From Malus domestica (Eukaryota; Streptophyta; Magnoliopsida; Rosales; Rosaceae), in assembly GCF_042453785.1 (NCBI RefSeq), contig NC_091670.1:39443501-39507500 (forward strand): 64,000 nucleotides of DNA. Direction: 5' to 3'. The notes below the pieces were generated by a model, which was not told the DNA's origin, searched no databases, and saw nothing but the letters and a program-made list of their open reading frames with translations. Shown here in pieces: positions 12,012 to 24,372 of the stretch (positions are counted from its first letter, which is position 1; every line of letters begins with the position of its first letter). The position numbers and the translations under genes are program-made.

Positions 12012-13447
12012 TTTGATTATTATCCACAACTCATGCAATTAGGCACAATACTCCGATCTATAACATTCATTGCGTGAAAAATCACACTAATATGTCTCTA
12101 ATGGAAAACAACTAATAAGTCACAGGTATATGTACTTATTGTGGCATCCGGGCAAATGATATACCTTATCTAAATAAAATTTATTATTATTGACACAGGA
12201 TTCACAATGACGATATGTTCACTTTATAAACGTCATTCTCCATCCAGTGACGCAGCAAATGTTCTCATGTATGAGGCCAGTTTTCAGTGACATACTTGGT
12301 GATCCCATCTCTTGCATAAGTCATTTTCTATTAAGTGGGGTTGGTCTACGTAAACTTGGTGGTCTAAGTGCCACAAGTCGTGTAGTATATGCATGGCATC
12401 GAATATCGGCTACTTTAGTTTAGAGTTTAATCGTCAAACTTTCCCGTGGGCTGTAGCTGGTTTTCTCTCCTAGCCATATGTCTTAAATGAACAGTTGTTC
12501 GCTGCTAAAAGAAAGAACAAGTGTTTCTGAAAATCCAATTCCAAATAAGCACGTGTCTAAACGATTAAAATTGAAAATTGCTGAAAGAAGAACAAGTGTT
12601 TCTGAAAACTAATCACAAATAAACATGCGTCTGCATAATAAAAATTGAAAATTAAGTTTGAAAACTTATTTATTTGTGATTGGATTTCGGAAGCATTTGT
12701 TGCTCTTCTTTAGCAACGAAACATGGTTGATCTAAATTCTTAATGTAATACATTTGGAACCTTGTTTTTAGTTAGGTTTGAGGTAATGAAAACTATTATG
12801 TATGCTCGTATAAAAAAACATTATATTAGAAAAACTGTTATAAACATTATAAAATAGTCTTTTAACAGCTAACATGATATTTTAGTGAAAGAGTGTAGGA
12901 TGACTATTTTGTAATAATATTTGTAATTTGACATATCGAATATGTATTCGAATTAATCCCTATATGTTTCTCCCACGAGAAAAGATTTGGGTTTTGGATT
13001 AAACAATAAAACCCCCAACTTGTGGATTTTAGTTTTATTTTGAGTTCCATGTCTAGACAAACCAACTTTTCTTGATTTTTCAAAGGAAGCACTCCAAATT
13101 ATTTATTTTTATAATTCCTATCTACTTGCTCATTTCCACGCAATAATCCAATTAGGTCTTTTCTTCTTGTCATCGGGTAAACCTAACTTTCTTTTCTTCC
13201 AACAAGAAAACAAACTACCCATCGTATTCACGCATATTCTTACGAATTAACATTTAGTTACAATAATGGTTACCATAATTAAACACATGTTTAAGGAAAA
13301 ATGCTTGATTGTCACAACGAAGGTTTCACGTCTGTCTCAGTACAGCTTAATCATGTGATCATGAAGCTTCTTAATATAAATATTATGTATTTAAAATCAT
13401 AACACTTGACTAATTCATATAGCGGAATTCAGATAGAAATTATAAAA

Positions 13448-13606
13448 AAAGTAATTAATGAAAATAGTTTGAAAACTTTGAATTTTAACGATAAAGACAA
13501 AATAAATGATAAAATGAATAGTATAAGGATTGAATTTTTAGCGTAAAAACGTAATTTTTTGTTAAAATAAACAGTACCGAAAACTTTCTGTTAAAGTTCT
13601 GAAGTA
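13448..13606 (-). mobile_element. MITE family A, copy 1 (reverse orientation)
   Basis: Shares a long common sequence with 14066-14218 and, in reverse complement, with 26769-26924: TTTGAAAACTTTGA, AACGATAAAGACAAAATAA, then an AACAGTA-containing end. About 155 bp with similar ends (AATGAAAA... and ...GTTAAAGTTC). Confidence 0.6.
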
Positions 13607-14065
13607 TAAAAATTTCATTTAGTTATAATATTTTCGATGAAATATACACAAGATCTTCATGTCGCACCATGGATATTTACCTCAACAATAACATAATTTT
13701 TATTGAAAAAAAGAAGAAGAAGATCAGAGCGTTGACCCACAGGCGATCAGATCGAATCATCGATGATCGCATGACATGTGTGCTTGCTTAATGACTCAAG
13801 ATTAATTCAAACACAAACCCTTGTGTGTTTGACTGCTTCCTCGTGACGTGGGGAGAATTAAAAAAATAGAAAAAATAATGAAACGAAAGCGACGTCCACG
13901 TCACCCAGTCGTCGGCAGGAGAGACAAAGGCAAGAATCTAGGGCTTGCAAACGTGCTAAACACGAAAGATTTTTCAGGCTTACCGGTACGTAGGGTGTTA
14001 CATCACATGTTATTATATAAATAGTGAAATATGTGGATTAAAAAGTTAATAACTTAAAAAATAAA

Positions 14066-14218
14066 AGGAAAACTAATGAAAAATGTTTGAAAACTTTGAG
14101 TTTTAACGATAAAGACAAAATAAAAGATAAAATAAATAGTACAATGATTGACTTTTTAATGTAAAAATATGATTTTTTATTAAAGTAAACAGTATCATGG
14201 ATTTTTCAATAAAACTCC
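14066..14218 (-). mobile_element. MITE family A, copy 2 (reverse orientation)
   Basis: Near-identical in layout to copy 1: GAAAACTAATGAAAAATGTT, then GAAAACTTTGAGTTTTAACG, GATTGACTTTTTA and AAAGTAAACAGTA. No coding capacity. Confidence 0.65.
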
Positions 14219-15315
14219 CAAAAATAAAATCTCCCACAACTTATATAAAAATACAGAATATACTACCCGTATTCGTGTTTTGGTCAAAATAAAAAAAAAA
14301 TGCACTAAAAACGACATGTTCGAGAATCAAGGTTTCTGGGATCAGATCAGCATCATTTTATCAACGCCGCGTGGCGCGCTCTGACGGCGACTGCTTTGGT
14401 AAGTGAGTGACGTGTGTGGTGGCGTGTGACGACATGGGGTGTTGTCGTATTGCTACGTGTAGGCCGACGCACCGTCCGGGAGCGGGTTTTGTCGTGATAT
14501 GAATGTTGGGATAATATGGGATGAGCTGATAGTTGAGATTAGGAGATGCTTCTTCCACTAACAATAATAATGTCTTTCACTTTTATTTTTCGATTGCGTT
14601 GCATGTAGAAATGTTTTTAAGATAAAATAAGATATTGTGTCTAATTTGGTGAAAATGACATGGGATCAAATATGTTAATAGATAAAGTGTTAAGTATTTA
14701 TTCATGCGTTTCAGTTTTCGAAATTTTATGGTGTTTTAAAGATCTTTTAAAAGTTTTTTTTTTTAATTTTTTTATTTTAAAAAATATTTTTTATGAAGAT
14801 ATTTTTTAAACCAATTTTCAGTAAAATGAAAATAAATCTTGAAAAGATACTTGAATTATTTGCTATAAGAAGCATATAACAAGCGCTTCTTGTATGCAGT
14901 ATTTCAAGTGTTTTTAGAATTTAAAAACATTTTATTTAAAAACGATTTTAGTAATTTTATGACACACCCCGACCGGAATCGAGACGTGCTGGCCGTTACG
15001 TGAAAGTGACGTAGCCATGGGCGCAAAGCGGAAGCGATAAAGAGTACTGGCGCGTTTACTAATCCGTAATCAAATTGAGAGGAATCGGATTGAGGATGAA
15101 TTTGATTGAGGAGGAATTGAAATGAGGTGGAATCAAAATCAGATTCTTGTTGAAATTGTTTACTAAAACTGTCTGGAATCGGAATACAATTCCATAAAGC
15201 TGTTTACTAATTCAGCATAATCAGAATATAAACCAGTATGATTACTAAAATGCCCTTGTCCCAAATCAAATATTTTACATACTTTTTTTTAATAAAATTT
15301 GATATAGTATATAAT

Positions 15316-15476
15316 AGTAACAAACTGATTCTGCATTGAGTAACAAACTGTTTCTGCATGAAGTAACAAACTGATTCTGCATGAAGTAACAAATTGATTC
15401 TGCATTGAGTAACAAACTGATTCTGCATGAAGTAACAAACTGATTCTGCATTGAGTAACAAAATGATTCTGCATGT
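15316..15476. repeat. 23-bp minisatellite, seven units
   Basis: The unit AGTAACAAACTGATTCTGCA + TGA recurs seven times with few changes (TGA/TTG alternation at the end). It sits just inside the Harbinger left end. There is no spacer variation, so it is a tandem repeat and not a CRISPR array. Confidence 0.92.
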
Positions 15477-15494
15477 ATTTACAGAGTTACTTTA

Positions 15495-15665
15495 GATCGA
15501 TTGAATTTACTCTAGGTCGACTGATAAATAGAATGGGTCGACTGATAAAAGCAACAGTCAGCCCTTTTACACAGAATTAGTTCAATACATAAGCCGACTG
15601 AAGTAATTTGGTCGACTGATAAATAGAATGGGTCGACTGATAAAGGCAACAGTCAGCCATTTTAC
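15495..15665. repeat. Second short direct repeat in Harbinger left arm
   Basis: GGTCGACTGATAAATAGAAT followed by GGGTCGACTGATAAA, GCAACAGTCAGCC and TTTTACACA occurs twice (about 15515-15575 and 15610-15668), with extra GTCGACTGA words between. Confidence 0.75.
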
Positions 15666-16352
15666 ACATAATCAGTTTAAGTAAAGCATTAACTTTAACA
15701 TTTCCATCCTAAATTTTTTTTCTGGACTTTTACACTACGACCCCTTGTGGTAAGATTCCTGGCTCCGCCACTGGTTGTGCATAATGTGAATGAGCATAGA
15801 ATTATGCTTAATGAGCAAGAAGGACATGGAAAGAAATTGTTAGGAGCATTTTCAGTCTTAACTCTTCAAGAATATATTTTGCTACATAATGTCAAGGAGT
15901 AGAAGAAATTTTGTTTTACCATTTCAAATCAAAAAACTTGATTCCCCTTGAACTAAAGTGATCTTCAAGAGGTGGATTTTGTATAATAGTAAATAAATGA
16001 AGAAAAAAATATTAGTAACAAACAAAGAGTAGGAAATAACTTCATTAAAGTTAATATTTTACATTAAAGTACATCTATCTAACCACCATAACCAACCTAA
16101 GCAAACTTGTCATACCCTGCGTATGCATCATATTATCAAATATTCATAACCTGCCTACACATCAGATTGTCAACAAAATATTCTTAACCTGCCTAAACAT
16201 CATAATATCAACAAAAAGTAGTTCTTCACCATTATGGTGTCATCTAATAAGTCATTAGATTTACAAAACATTCACAATTTTCCCTGATATGTCATCATGG
16301 CAGTAAGCACGTCATAGCAAAAAACTAGCATTCACATTATTTGGACCATCAC

Positions 16353-17170
16353 TTAGATGTCGTTATGCATCAAAGTCTGCAACAAAGTAGTCACATATGC
16401 ACTCTTCCTTTCATCAGACATGTTGAAAAACACCCTCAAAAGGTCATGTTCTTTGGCCAAGAAGTTAGTGACTTTAAATAAATCCATGGGAGACAAAAAC
16501 TCCATTTTGGTCAACTCACTGTCAAGTTTTTGTTGCATTTCGGTCAGATTTATATCGGTTGACAGTGCATGAACTAGACCATCAATCTTAGGTCCCACAT
16601 CGGATATAGCTTTAGCCATAATAGAGAATTGCTTGGCCATTTCATCCGCTACTATTGCCCTTTTGCGACTAATGTTTGATGTGTTACTTTCTGCATTCCT
16701 TTGTTGTTGGGTATTTGGTACTGAGAAAGAAATATCAAAGTCATTTCCACTTTCATCCTCACCTTCATGTTGATTGACATTGGCATCTTCAAGTCTAACT
16801 TCTTCTTCATCGTCATCAGCGTTACCAGCATTTGCACCCACAACACGATCTTTTGCATAAATCTCTCCCAAACTGTGGTAGTGCGGAAAAGGCTTATCGT
16901 ACAATCCACTTGCATCCTTTTTACCCTAAAAAAAAACACAAAACACAAGGCGTGTAATACAATATATTAATTCTTGGTCTATTACAAGATGAAGAGGGCA
17001 GCGTAAAGAGGAAAAAGTGAAAAATCGATCTTTGAAGAAAGGACAAGAGGCAGAACAATTAATAATGGACAGGGCAGGATGTTTTGACGTGTTCTAGCTA
17101 TGGAAAACAAAAAAACAATGTTAAGTTTTTCCTTTTTTCAGAGGGATGATGGGTGAACCTTTCCGAAAAG

Positions 17171-17210
<40 letters not shown>

Positions 17211-17954
17211 TCTTTTATGTTGCCACACAAGCTGGCAAATCAACAGATCATCTATAAGTTTGTCATAACTCTTTTTTCTTTACAGTATGAAAGAGCTGGT
17301 ATTTAAAAAGCTATGTCTTTCATACAAGTCTCAGTTTTTGTTTATGTGCACTGTAATCCTTCTAATATCTAGCTTCAAGTGGTTTCTGAGTGTATGGTGA
17401 TGGTGTCAGTAAAGAACTTGGAATTACCTCCCATGGAGGTTTTTCTTTTTCTATGTATGTTGTTAGTGCATTATCCTGATTCGTAATTAAGAAGATGATG
17501 ATATTAACTCTGAGATTTTGAACTCAGTGTAATTAATCAAGGAACTGAGATTCTAAAAACAAAACACAATCAGATAAAACAAAAAATACAATCAGATATA
17601 TGCAAACCTTCGTAGCCTCGCCATACGCACTTTTCTCACAAGCCAACATCATTTTCTCTTCATTCCACTCAAACCCACTGAGAGCTAGCAATTCAGTTAA
17701 GGCAAAATATTTTGCCTTCAAAGTCTTGATGCGTGATTCAATGTGGGGAGACGCCTTTAATCCACATCTTGGGAGTTTGGCTTCCATCATAACTTCTATC
17801 TTCCCCAATAACCATTCTTAAAACCAGTGTCAGCTCGCCAAGTCGGGTCACCATGCAACTCAAGCAATGATTCAACCAATATTGTATCCTCAGTAGTTGT
17901 CCAATAGTGTTTATGTTGTCCCCTTCCTTGTTTCACAGATGAAACAGAAGCCAT
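16353..17954 (-). pseudogene. Harbinger Myb/SANT-like DNA-binding protein, frameshifted
   Basis: Start ATG is at 17954. Exon 1 (17954-17608) begins MASVSSVKQGRGQHKHYW and reads TEDTILVESLLELHGDPTWR, a Myb/SANT-like (Myb_DNA-bind_3) domain of the kind encoded beside plant PIF/Harbinger transposases. After GFKNGY the frame is lost: one base is missing near 17808, and the original frame meets a stop at once. The family pattern (GYLGKIEVMMEAKLP) resumes in the next frame and runs to a good donor at 17607. The intron ends at 16926. Exon 2 (16925-16353) reads GKKDASGLYDKPFPHYHSLG, an acidic segment and a C-terminal helical part. A sequencing error at the single base cannot be excluded. The partner transposase lies just upstream on the same strand. 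Confidence 0.85.
17171..17209. repeat. (AT)n microsatellite
   Basis: AT run within the Harbinger element, in the intron of the Myb-like gene. Confidence 0.9.
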
Positions 17955-18121
17955 TCTACATAACAATATTAGAAATCATAAGCATTTCAAATGATTTCAA
18001 TTACAAATAGGATGTCTTTCTTAACTTAGAAACAAATACAACATTCCAAATGTTATTACACAAACAGTATTAGACATAAGCATTCCAAATGATTATGATT
18101 ACAAACACATCAAACACCGAC

Positions 18122-19512
18122 TCAATGAACCGCCCTATTGTTCCACATTTCTTGGGCAAGGTTATCCCTCCATGCAGTTCACTCATCTGAGGACTCAACA
18201 GTGGTAATATAGTTATTTGCATCTGAATTCCCATCTTGAAATTGCCCATCCGCATCGGCTTCTATAGGATCTACAACCATCTCCCTCTTTATAAAATTAT
18301 GGAGCATACAACACACTGAAATTATGCGACGATATGTCTTAATGTGGTAATAGGATGGGCTCCTAAGGATTCCCCAACGCATTTTCAATAGCCCAAAACA
18401 CCTTTCAATGACATTCCGAGCACTTGAGTGTTTCATATTAAAAAACTCAGCCGGTGTTGTAGGACGATAACCATCTCTCCACTCATTCAAATGATAACGG
18501 GTTCGCCTATAAGGTGCAAGAAAACCTTTTCCATTTGTGTAGCCACCATCAACCAAATAGTAACAACCTATTGTACAAAGAATTAAATTGTCAAACTTAC
18601 AACTTTATATCACTTGCAATTCAAAAGCTAAGAATTTTAATTACTAAAAAAAGTTGTGAGTGTTACCATTAGGGACTTTCAATCCATTTCTCCTAGTCAC
18701 AGCATCTCTACGAACTCGACCATCATGTGCGGACCCTTCCCATCCAGGTAAAACATATATAAACTGCATGTCCGGAGTGCAGACTCCTAAAACATTCGTT
18801 GCTATTTCATTTTTCCTTGTTCCGTACTTTGGTTTATCACATTCTGGTACATGCACCTTAACAGGTGTTCCATCTAGTGCACCTAAACAATTCTACAGTA
18901 TATAGGACACTAAATTAACAAACTAAACTATGAAATAAAAAGCTAGTAATTACTGAGTAGTGTAGGCATGTAGATACTACATACCTTAAACCATTTCCAC
19001 TTTGTGTCAGTTGAGTTCTCAGGGATAGGCTTAGGTGTTTGCCAGAAATCCTTTTGGCATCGAATCATTACTTTAATACACTCATGGAAATACTTACTAA
19101 TTGTTCGACCAGACCTTCTAAAGTGGTGGTTGATTGTGCGATTCTTAAGATGGTGTGCAAGAATGTATAGAAAAAATGCAACCATCTCCTCTATAGACAC
19201 ATTTCGAGTAGCTCGTAGATGTCCTCTAGTCACAAGAACTTGACATAATCTATGAAAGGATCGTCTATCCATTCGTAGTTCAGCAATACATGTCACATCA
19301 CTCTTATAAATTAAACCATGTAAGTATTCTAATTGCTTGTAAACTCTTATAACTGTTTGACAAGGTGAGGGACTTCTAAGGCGCTTTTGGAAACGATACC
19401 AAGAATAGAAACAAGAAGTAGCATATGCAACAAATATAGTTCGAAGATAGACAATCAACACATTCAACGCAGCATGTACTTTCTTCTTTGTGGACAAACT
19501 TAGACGAGTCAT
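18122..19512 (-). pseudogene. PIF/Harbinger DDE transposase with one premature stop near the C-terminus
   Basis: This enzyme would cut and join the element's ends. Exons: 19512-18985, 18892-18667 and 18567-18122, all GT-AG and in frame. The N-terminal part (MTRLSLSTKKK start, then a helical region with RMDRRSFHRLCQVL) precedes a DDE_Tnp_4 nuclease fold. The three expected acidic positions are visible: Asp in GALDGTPVKVHVPE, Asp in EGSAHDGRVRRDA and Glu in NVIERCFGLLKMRW. The frame stops at 18179-18181 after ESSDE, but the following bases still read TAWRDNLAQEMWNNRAVH to a second stop at 18122-18124, so a TGG Trp codon has become TGA. Length is 380 residues to the first stop and 399 if read through. 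The catalytic core is intact, so the protein may keep some activity. Confidence 0.88.
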
Positions 19513-20478
19513 TAGTCTACACAAAATAATGCAGAAAAAAAATGTCATGAAGGACTTCAATTAATAAGTTAATAAACATATCTGCAAACTGAAATAAACT
19601 AACATTACATAACACAATTAGTCACAAAAATTTACATACAGAGAGCATGAAAAAAAAAAAGAAAAAGAAAATCGATAGCATGAACAATGCCCTGAATTCA
19701 AAACAGATTTGTTCAAGTATTTTCATACAGGTAGCATGTTGCCTATGAGGAGTAAGTACAAACTTTTTTTTCCCTTTACTCCTGCATTAACAAATATATG
19801 TTGTGACATTTATAAACCACTCCATGTTTACTTACTGGTTATCTTATTTCCCTTGGATTAATAGGTTATTTGCTAATACTAAGATTGAGGACTTTCTTCA
19901 CACTTTTGAGCACACCCAAATCGAAATAAAAAAGAACCCAATTTAAGGAATCCATCATTTTCTCCCAATCTTTGCAAAATCATCGCATTCACCTAACCAA
20001 ATCCCTAAAAGCAGACCAGCAATTTCCCATAAACGCCAGAAACTCAAAACTATTTAAAAAAATATTTCTGCAAGAACATTACTTTGGCAAACTTTGTCTT
20101 CTACAATTGAGCAAACCAGCTAATTATTCCTCCCATTTCAAATTTAATGGGAAAACAAAATACAACCCACTACAGAACAAGCAATGCAAATATGTGATTC
20201 AAGCACAAAACATTGAAAAACCATTCCAAAAGTACAGAATGAGAGAATGGAGCAGCTAGAAGAAGCATACCTAATGCACAAGCAAGAAATCTGAGCAAAA
20301 CCCAACTCACAGTCTGAGCTGTGCTTCCTCTAGTCCTCCTCCTCCACTCCCCTTTTCTGGAAAAAAAAATAAAAAATGATTCTTTGATTCATCAGACGAT
20401 AAGCTCAAAAGAAAACAAACAAAAACTCCTCTTTCACCCTCAATCTTTCACTCTCTCAGTCTTTCACTCTTTCATCCC

Positions 20479-20540
<62 letters not shown>
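20479..20540. repeat. (CT)n microsatellite
   Basis: Long CT run in the right arm of the Harbinger element, upstream of its genes (GA on the coding strand). It produces long artefactual SLSLSL / REREREG frames on both strands. Confidence 0.95.
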
Positions 20541-20543
<3 letters not shown>

Positions 20544-23329
20544 GTTTTTCGCACACCAAAAAATAAAATAAAAAGAAGAAAATCAGGAAAAAAATTTGAA
20601 CGAATCCTGGAAAGAAAATCCATCGCGGAGAAGAAAGAAACGCACAAGAAATGAGCAGCCAAATGCTGATATTCATCGAGCACATAGATAAAAAAGCAGA
20701 AGAAGGAATTTACCTAGCCGTATGTGTGACGAGAGCTCTGGTTGAGAGAAGACATGCGGCTGAGAGAAGATAGAAATGAGCTGGGTGAAAGAAAAATAAG
20801 TCTAGGTTAAAAAAGGATAATCTTGAAAATAATGAAAGTAAGTGAGGGCATAAAGGGAAAAAAATTATCAAGTGGATTGCCCAAGCCACCCGGAATCCCA
20901 ATATCTTCTATATCTTAGGAATCCAAATCAGCCACATTTTGGAATTGGATTCCAAAATTTGTGTAGGACCCACTAAATTTTGATTCCCCCAGATTTGGTA
21001 AACACCGGAGTATGCCGTAATCGGAATTCAATTCCGTTTCTTGATTCTGATGACCCTTACGTAAACGCGCTATAAGAGTAATACTAATAATTTAAACCAA
21101 GCGGCTAACAATCCCAATAAGAAAGGATGCTAGTGAGAGTTTAAGTGTATAAAAACACTTTCAGAGCAATAAGAAGGTCTAGTTGCAGTCAAGTAGGACA
21201 ATTACTAATATACAACACCCGAAGGTGAATCATACTTTTTCGGATTCTGTCATAACACCGTTGGATTCCTCGTGGCCACCAAACTCTGCTACCTAAAACC
21301 TGGATGGGCGAAAAACAAAGTTGAGTGGGTCAGTAAAACACATTTACATGAAAATCTTATTTTCCTTTTAATATACTAACCCCTCACCGTAAAACAAGTA
21401 TATAGATACTTTCCCAGAAAATAGAATACATAAATATGTATATACATATCTCAAATCATACTCAAAATCAAGATTCATATTTGAATGTATACCATGCCTA
21501 TATATAAAACATAATAAGCAATTTAGATAAGAATAATTTCATAGAAATATCACATGTTAGCCGGAACCCCCAAGGTAGTCTATACGGCTGGATTCCATAG
21601 CTTAAAAGTCACTCTAGCCGAAGTCCCCACAATGACCTATACGGCAACATACTGCACAATAGTCAAAACCAAAAGCAAGGGTATGTACGACGATAATGGG
21701 TGTAATATAATTATGCTCAATACTCATCTCACATAATAGCCAGACGATAAATCGCTAGTCACCTACGAGTCGGAACCATAAATAAGGTCTATACAACAAG
21801 ACTGTGCACTTAAATTGGATCCAATGTGAGCATATGGTGTGGGATGTGACATAATAAATAGGCATGTACTTCATATCTCTGACTAAATCACAATCACCCT
21901 AATTGCAATTTTATGAGCTCAACATTATTCAATCATATCACATCATTGACAATTTACATAACCAAAACATAACTCACCTAAACTTACCTGGGCCTCCACA
22001 GCACCATGCAACAATATGCATAATTATGATAATGCATATACTAAAATAAAATATAGGCATTGGCATAGCATAGCATTTTAATCACATTTCCTTTAAACAC
22101 GTTTTATGGGAAAAACGTCAAGTATATATATACACACTGAAAATAACTGCCCACTCACATATATGAAGCCGGGTCATAACCCATATGCCTAGCCTGGCTA
22201 TGCTCGTCCTCCGGATAGGTCTCGCCTATAGGAGAAGCAACTATATAAACGTCACTTTAATGCACATATACCAAACTATGTAATAACTTCTCATACATAG
22301 CTCAAATTGGGTATATGAATATACCACAGTGACCTACACAACGTCACGATCACCCAGGAATTTTTAAAATAATTTTATGACCCCGCACGCGCCGCCGTGC
22401 GCCGGCCAAGGCACGGCAATACGTGCCGCCACGTACAAGAAATCCTGACGGATTCTACAAACGGCGTCAGGAATATTCCGTTAAACCCAATGGTAACTGT
22501 TAAAACTAACTGACGACGTCAGAATATTCCGTCAGATTTGACAGAATATTCTGTCGTCTTCAACTTTTGGACTGGTGAGTCTCCGGTCATCAGAAAACCG
22601 GGAAACTTCTAATAGCTCAATCTCGCTCATTTCTTCACCAAATCTTATGAAATTTAAACCAAAATAAAGCTAAAGACAAGTAGAATCATGATATAACAAT
22701 TTGGGTCCTTGAAATTCACGAGAACACATTTGAAATTGCCTCGAATTTCTGGCCAAATTTAAAACTTGTCGATCTCCACTTTCTGACGTCCAAAATCCTC
22801 AAACGAATTATCCCTAGCCTCCTAGGGACCTCACAAAGTTTCCTATAAGCTTCAAATTCCATAAAAACAATCCATAAATTTTTGCATGAACAGTACCTCA
22901 TTCGGGGTTAGGGTTTTCACGTGATTTCGAATTAGTTCTTACCTGTAAATGGTATGGATGTGTTCATCTGAGCTTCACGAACACAATGGTATCATTTTCC
23001 ACTTCGATCCGTTTCAATTGCAAAGGTTTTGGTTGACGTCCGTACGTAGAAGAGAGAGAGAGAGTGATTCTGAAAGGGAGGGCACGGGAGTGAGAGAGAG
23101 AAAGTGAGGTGTAGTGTGTGGACCAAATCCCCCAACCAATCAAAATGTAGTCTTTCTTAGTTCCTAAGTGGTTCCAAGAACTAAGGAACTCATAATTAAA
23201 TCCAACTCAAATACAAATCATACACCACACAAGTTAACGTCCAAGGGTATTTAGGTAATTTTACGCCGTCAATAAATATATTTCGGGACGGGCTGTGACA
23301 TTTTAAAAGTAATTTTAGATGAAACCTAA

Positions 23330-23693
23330 CACTATATTTGGATGAGGGAAATAAACTTGAAATTTGGATAAAAGTTAGAATTTGTAAATTGACATGTACG
23401 AATCATTTTGTTTGGATTCATAAACATAGAAATTTAGAATTTTCGCGTGAAAAAAAAAACTTGAAATTTGGGACCTCCAATTCCCAAGTTTAAATTTCAT
23501 GTACATATATGTCATTTCCCAATTTCTATGATTGAGAGTTTAAAAATAACAAATTTCGTATTTAATTTCATTGTTCTTTTAGGCTAACCAAACAAGAAAA
23601 TTCACAAATTCTAGAAAATAAAATCCCATCAATTCAATTTCCATTATTCTAAAATTCTTTGGTAATCTTAAATTTCTTCATCTAAACATAGTG
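23330..23693. mobile_element. MITE with CACTATRTTTGGATGA ends
   Basis: The left end reads CACTATATTTGGATGAGGGA and the complement of the right end reads CACTATGTTTAGATGAAGAA. TAA precedes the left end, and TTAA follows the right. Non-coding, ~364 bp, in the short spacer between the two solo LTRs. Confidence 0.7.
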
Positions 23694-24372
23694 TTAATTA
23701 TTGTTATAGTTGAACTCTCATCACATTATAATAGTAGATATTTTTAAAAAAAATGGTGAAAATTGATCATACCTTTCACCAACTTTACTTTTTTCTTTTT
23801 CTTTTTCAAAAACTCTTCACCCAATTTAATATTGTGTAGAGTAGATTAGGATAAAGTTATAAACAACTAACAGTAACTTAAATGAGTTATTATTTCTTGC
23901 CAAAATAAATAATTGAAGTTCAAATGTTCAGATTTTGTCAAAAAAAATAAAAAAGTGCAAGATGATAATTTTCGTAGTACTATTAACTCTGAACTAAATG
24001 ATGAAGTGTCATCTTATATCATATATGTGCACGAAAATCATGTTAAATAAACACCATTTAAGGAAGCAAAAGGGAAATAGGCGTGTATTTCTCGAAGTAC
24101 TAGTCAATTATGTTAGGGATGTGTCGTGCTTTACATACACTACATTGACTACATATGGCATATGCATTACCTAGTACACAACAAGATCCTATTTCTTAGG
24201 ATTTGAAATCGATAAAAGTAGTTATTGAATTTATCAATTATTAATCATTTTGGTTTTTCTGTACAAAAATTATTTGTTAAATAAGGATCAAAATTAAAAA
24301 AATTAAAAAAATACTCTCAATATAATAACCAATGGATCAAAATAATTTGAGAAGGGTTGAGGGTGTCGTTGT

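Larger units (their letters stand above)
9877..13440. other. Intergenic DNA downstream of MLO
   Basis: No gene is supported. The stretch holds the MLO 3' UTR, AT-rich DNA and at least two hairpin MITE-like units (11391-11527 and about 11922-12011). Short open frames here lack codon bias or recognisable domains. Confidence 0.6.
15048..21072 (-). mobile_element. PIF/Harbinger DNA transposon, ~6 kb, nested in the solo LTR
   Basis: The ends are terminal inverted repeats, TGGCGCGTTTAC at the left and TAGCGCGTTTAC on the complement of the right. Flanking trinucleotides are TAC and TAA, a near-match to the 3-bp TWA duplications of this superfamily. Subterminal sequence (CTAATCCGTAATCAAATTGA) recurs at 29150 and, inverted, near 41710. 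Inside, on the minus strand, are the two genes expected of the superfamily: a DDE transposase and a Myb/SANT-like protein. Both carry one disabling change. Other contents are a 23-bp minisatellite, a second short repeat, an (AT)n run at 17171-17209 and a (CT)n run at 20479-20540. Confidence 0.88.
14960..23300 (-). mobile_element. Solo LTR (family L), split by a nested Harbinger transposon
   Basis: Read on the minus strand the element begins TGTCACAGCCCGTCCCGAAA and ends GGTCGGGGTGTGTCA, so it has TG...CA ends. It is flanked by a perfect 5-bp direct repeat, TTTTA (14955-14959 and 23301-23305), the hallmark of LTR-retrotransposon insertion. Removing the nested element (15048-21072) leaves about 2.3 kb, the same length as the related copy at 24373-26674. 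No gag or pol and no second LTR are present, so this is a solo LTR left by recombination between two LTRs. Which superfamily it came from cannot be told without the internal region. Confidence 0.85.

Noticed and set aside
15207-15474. Cys/Gln-rich open frames on the minus strand
   Set aside because: They are translations of the 23-bp minisatellite.
15316-15476. Regular 23-bp repeats resembling a CRISPR array
   Set aside because: Units are directly adjacent with no unique spacers, in a plant nuclear transposon. It is a minisatellite.
20321-20685. Frames with long SLSLSL or RERERE runs
   Set aside because: Artefacts of the (CT)n tract at 20479-20540.
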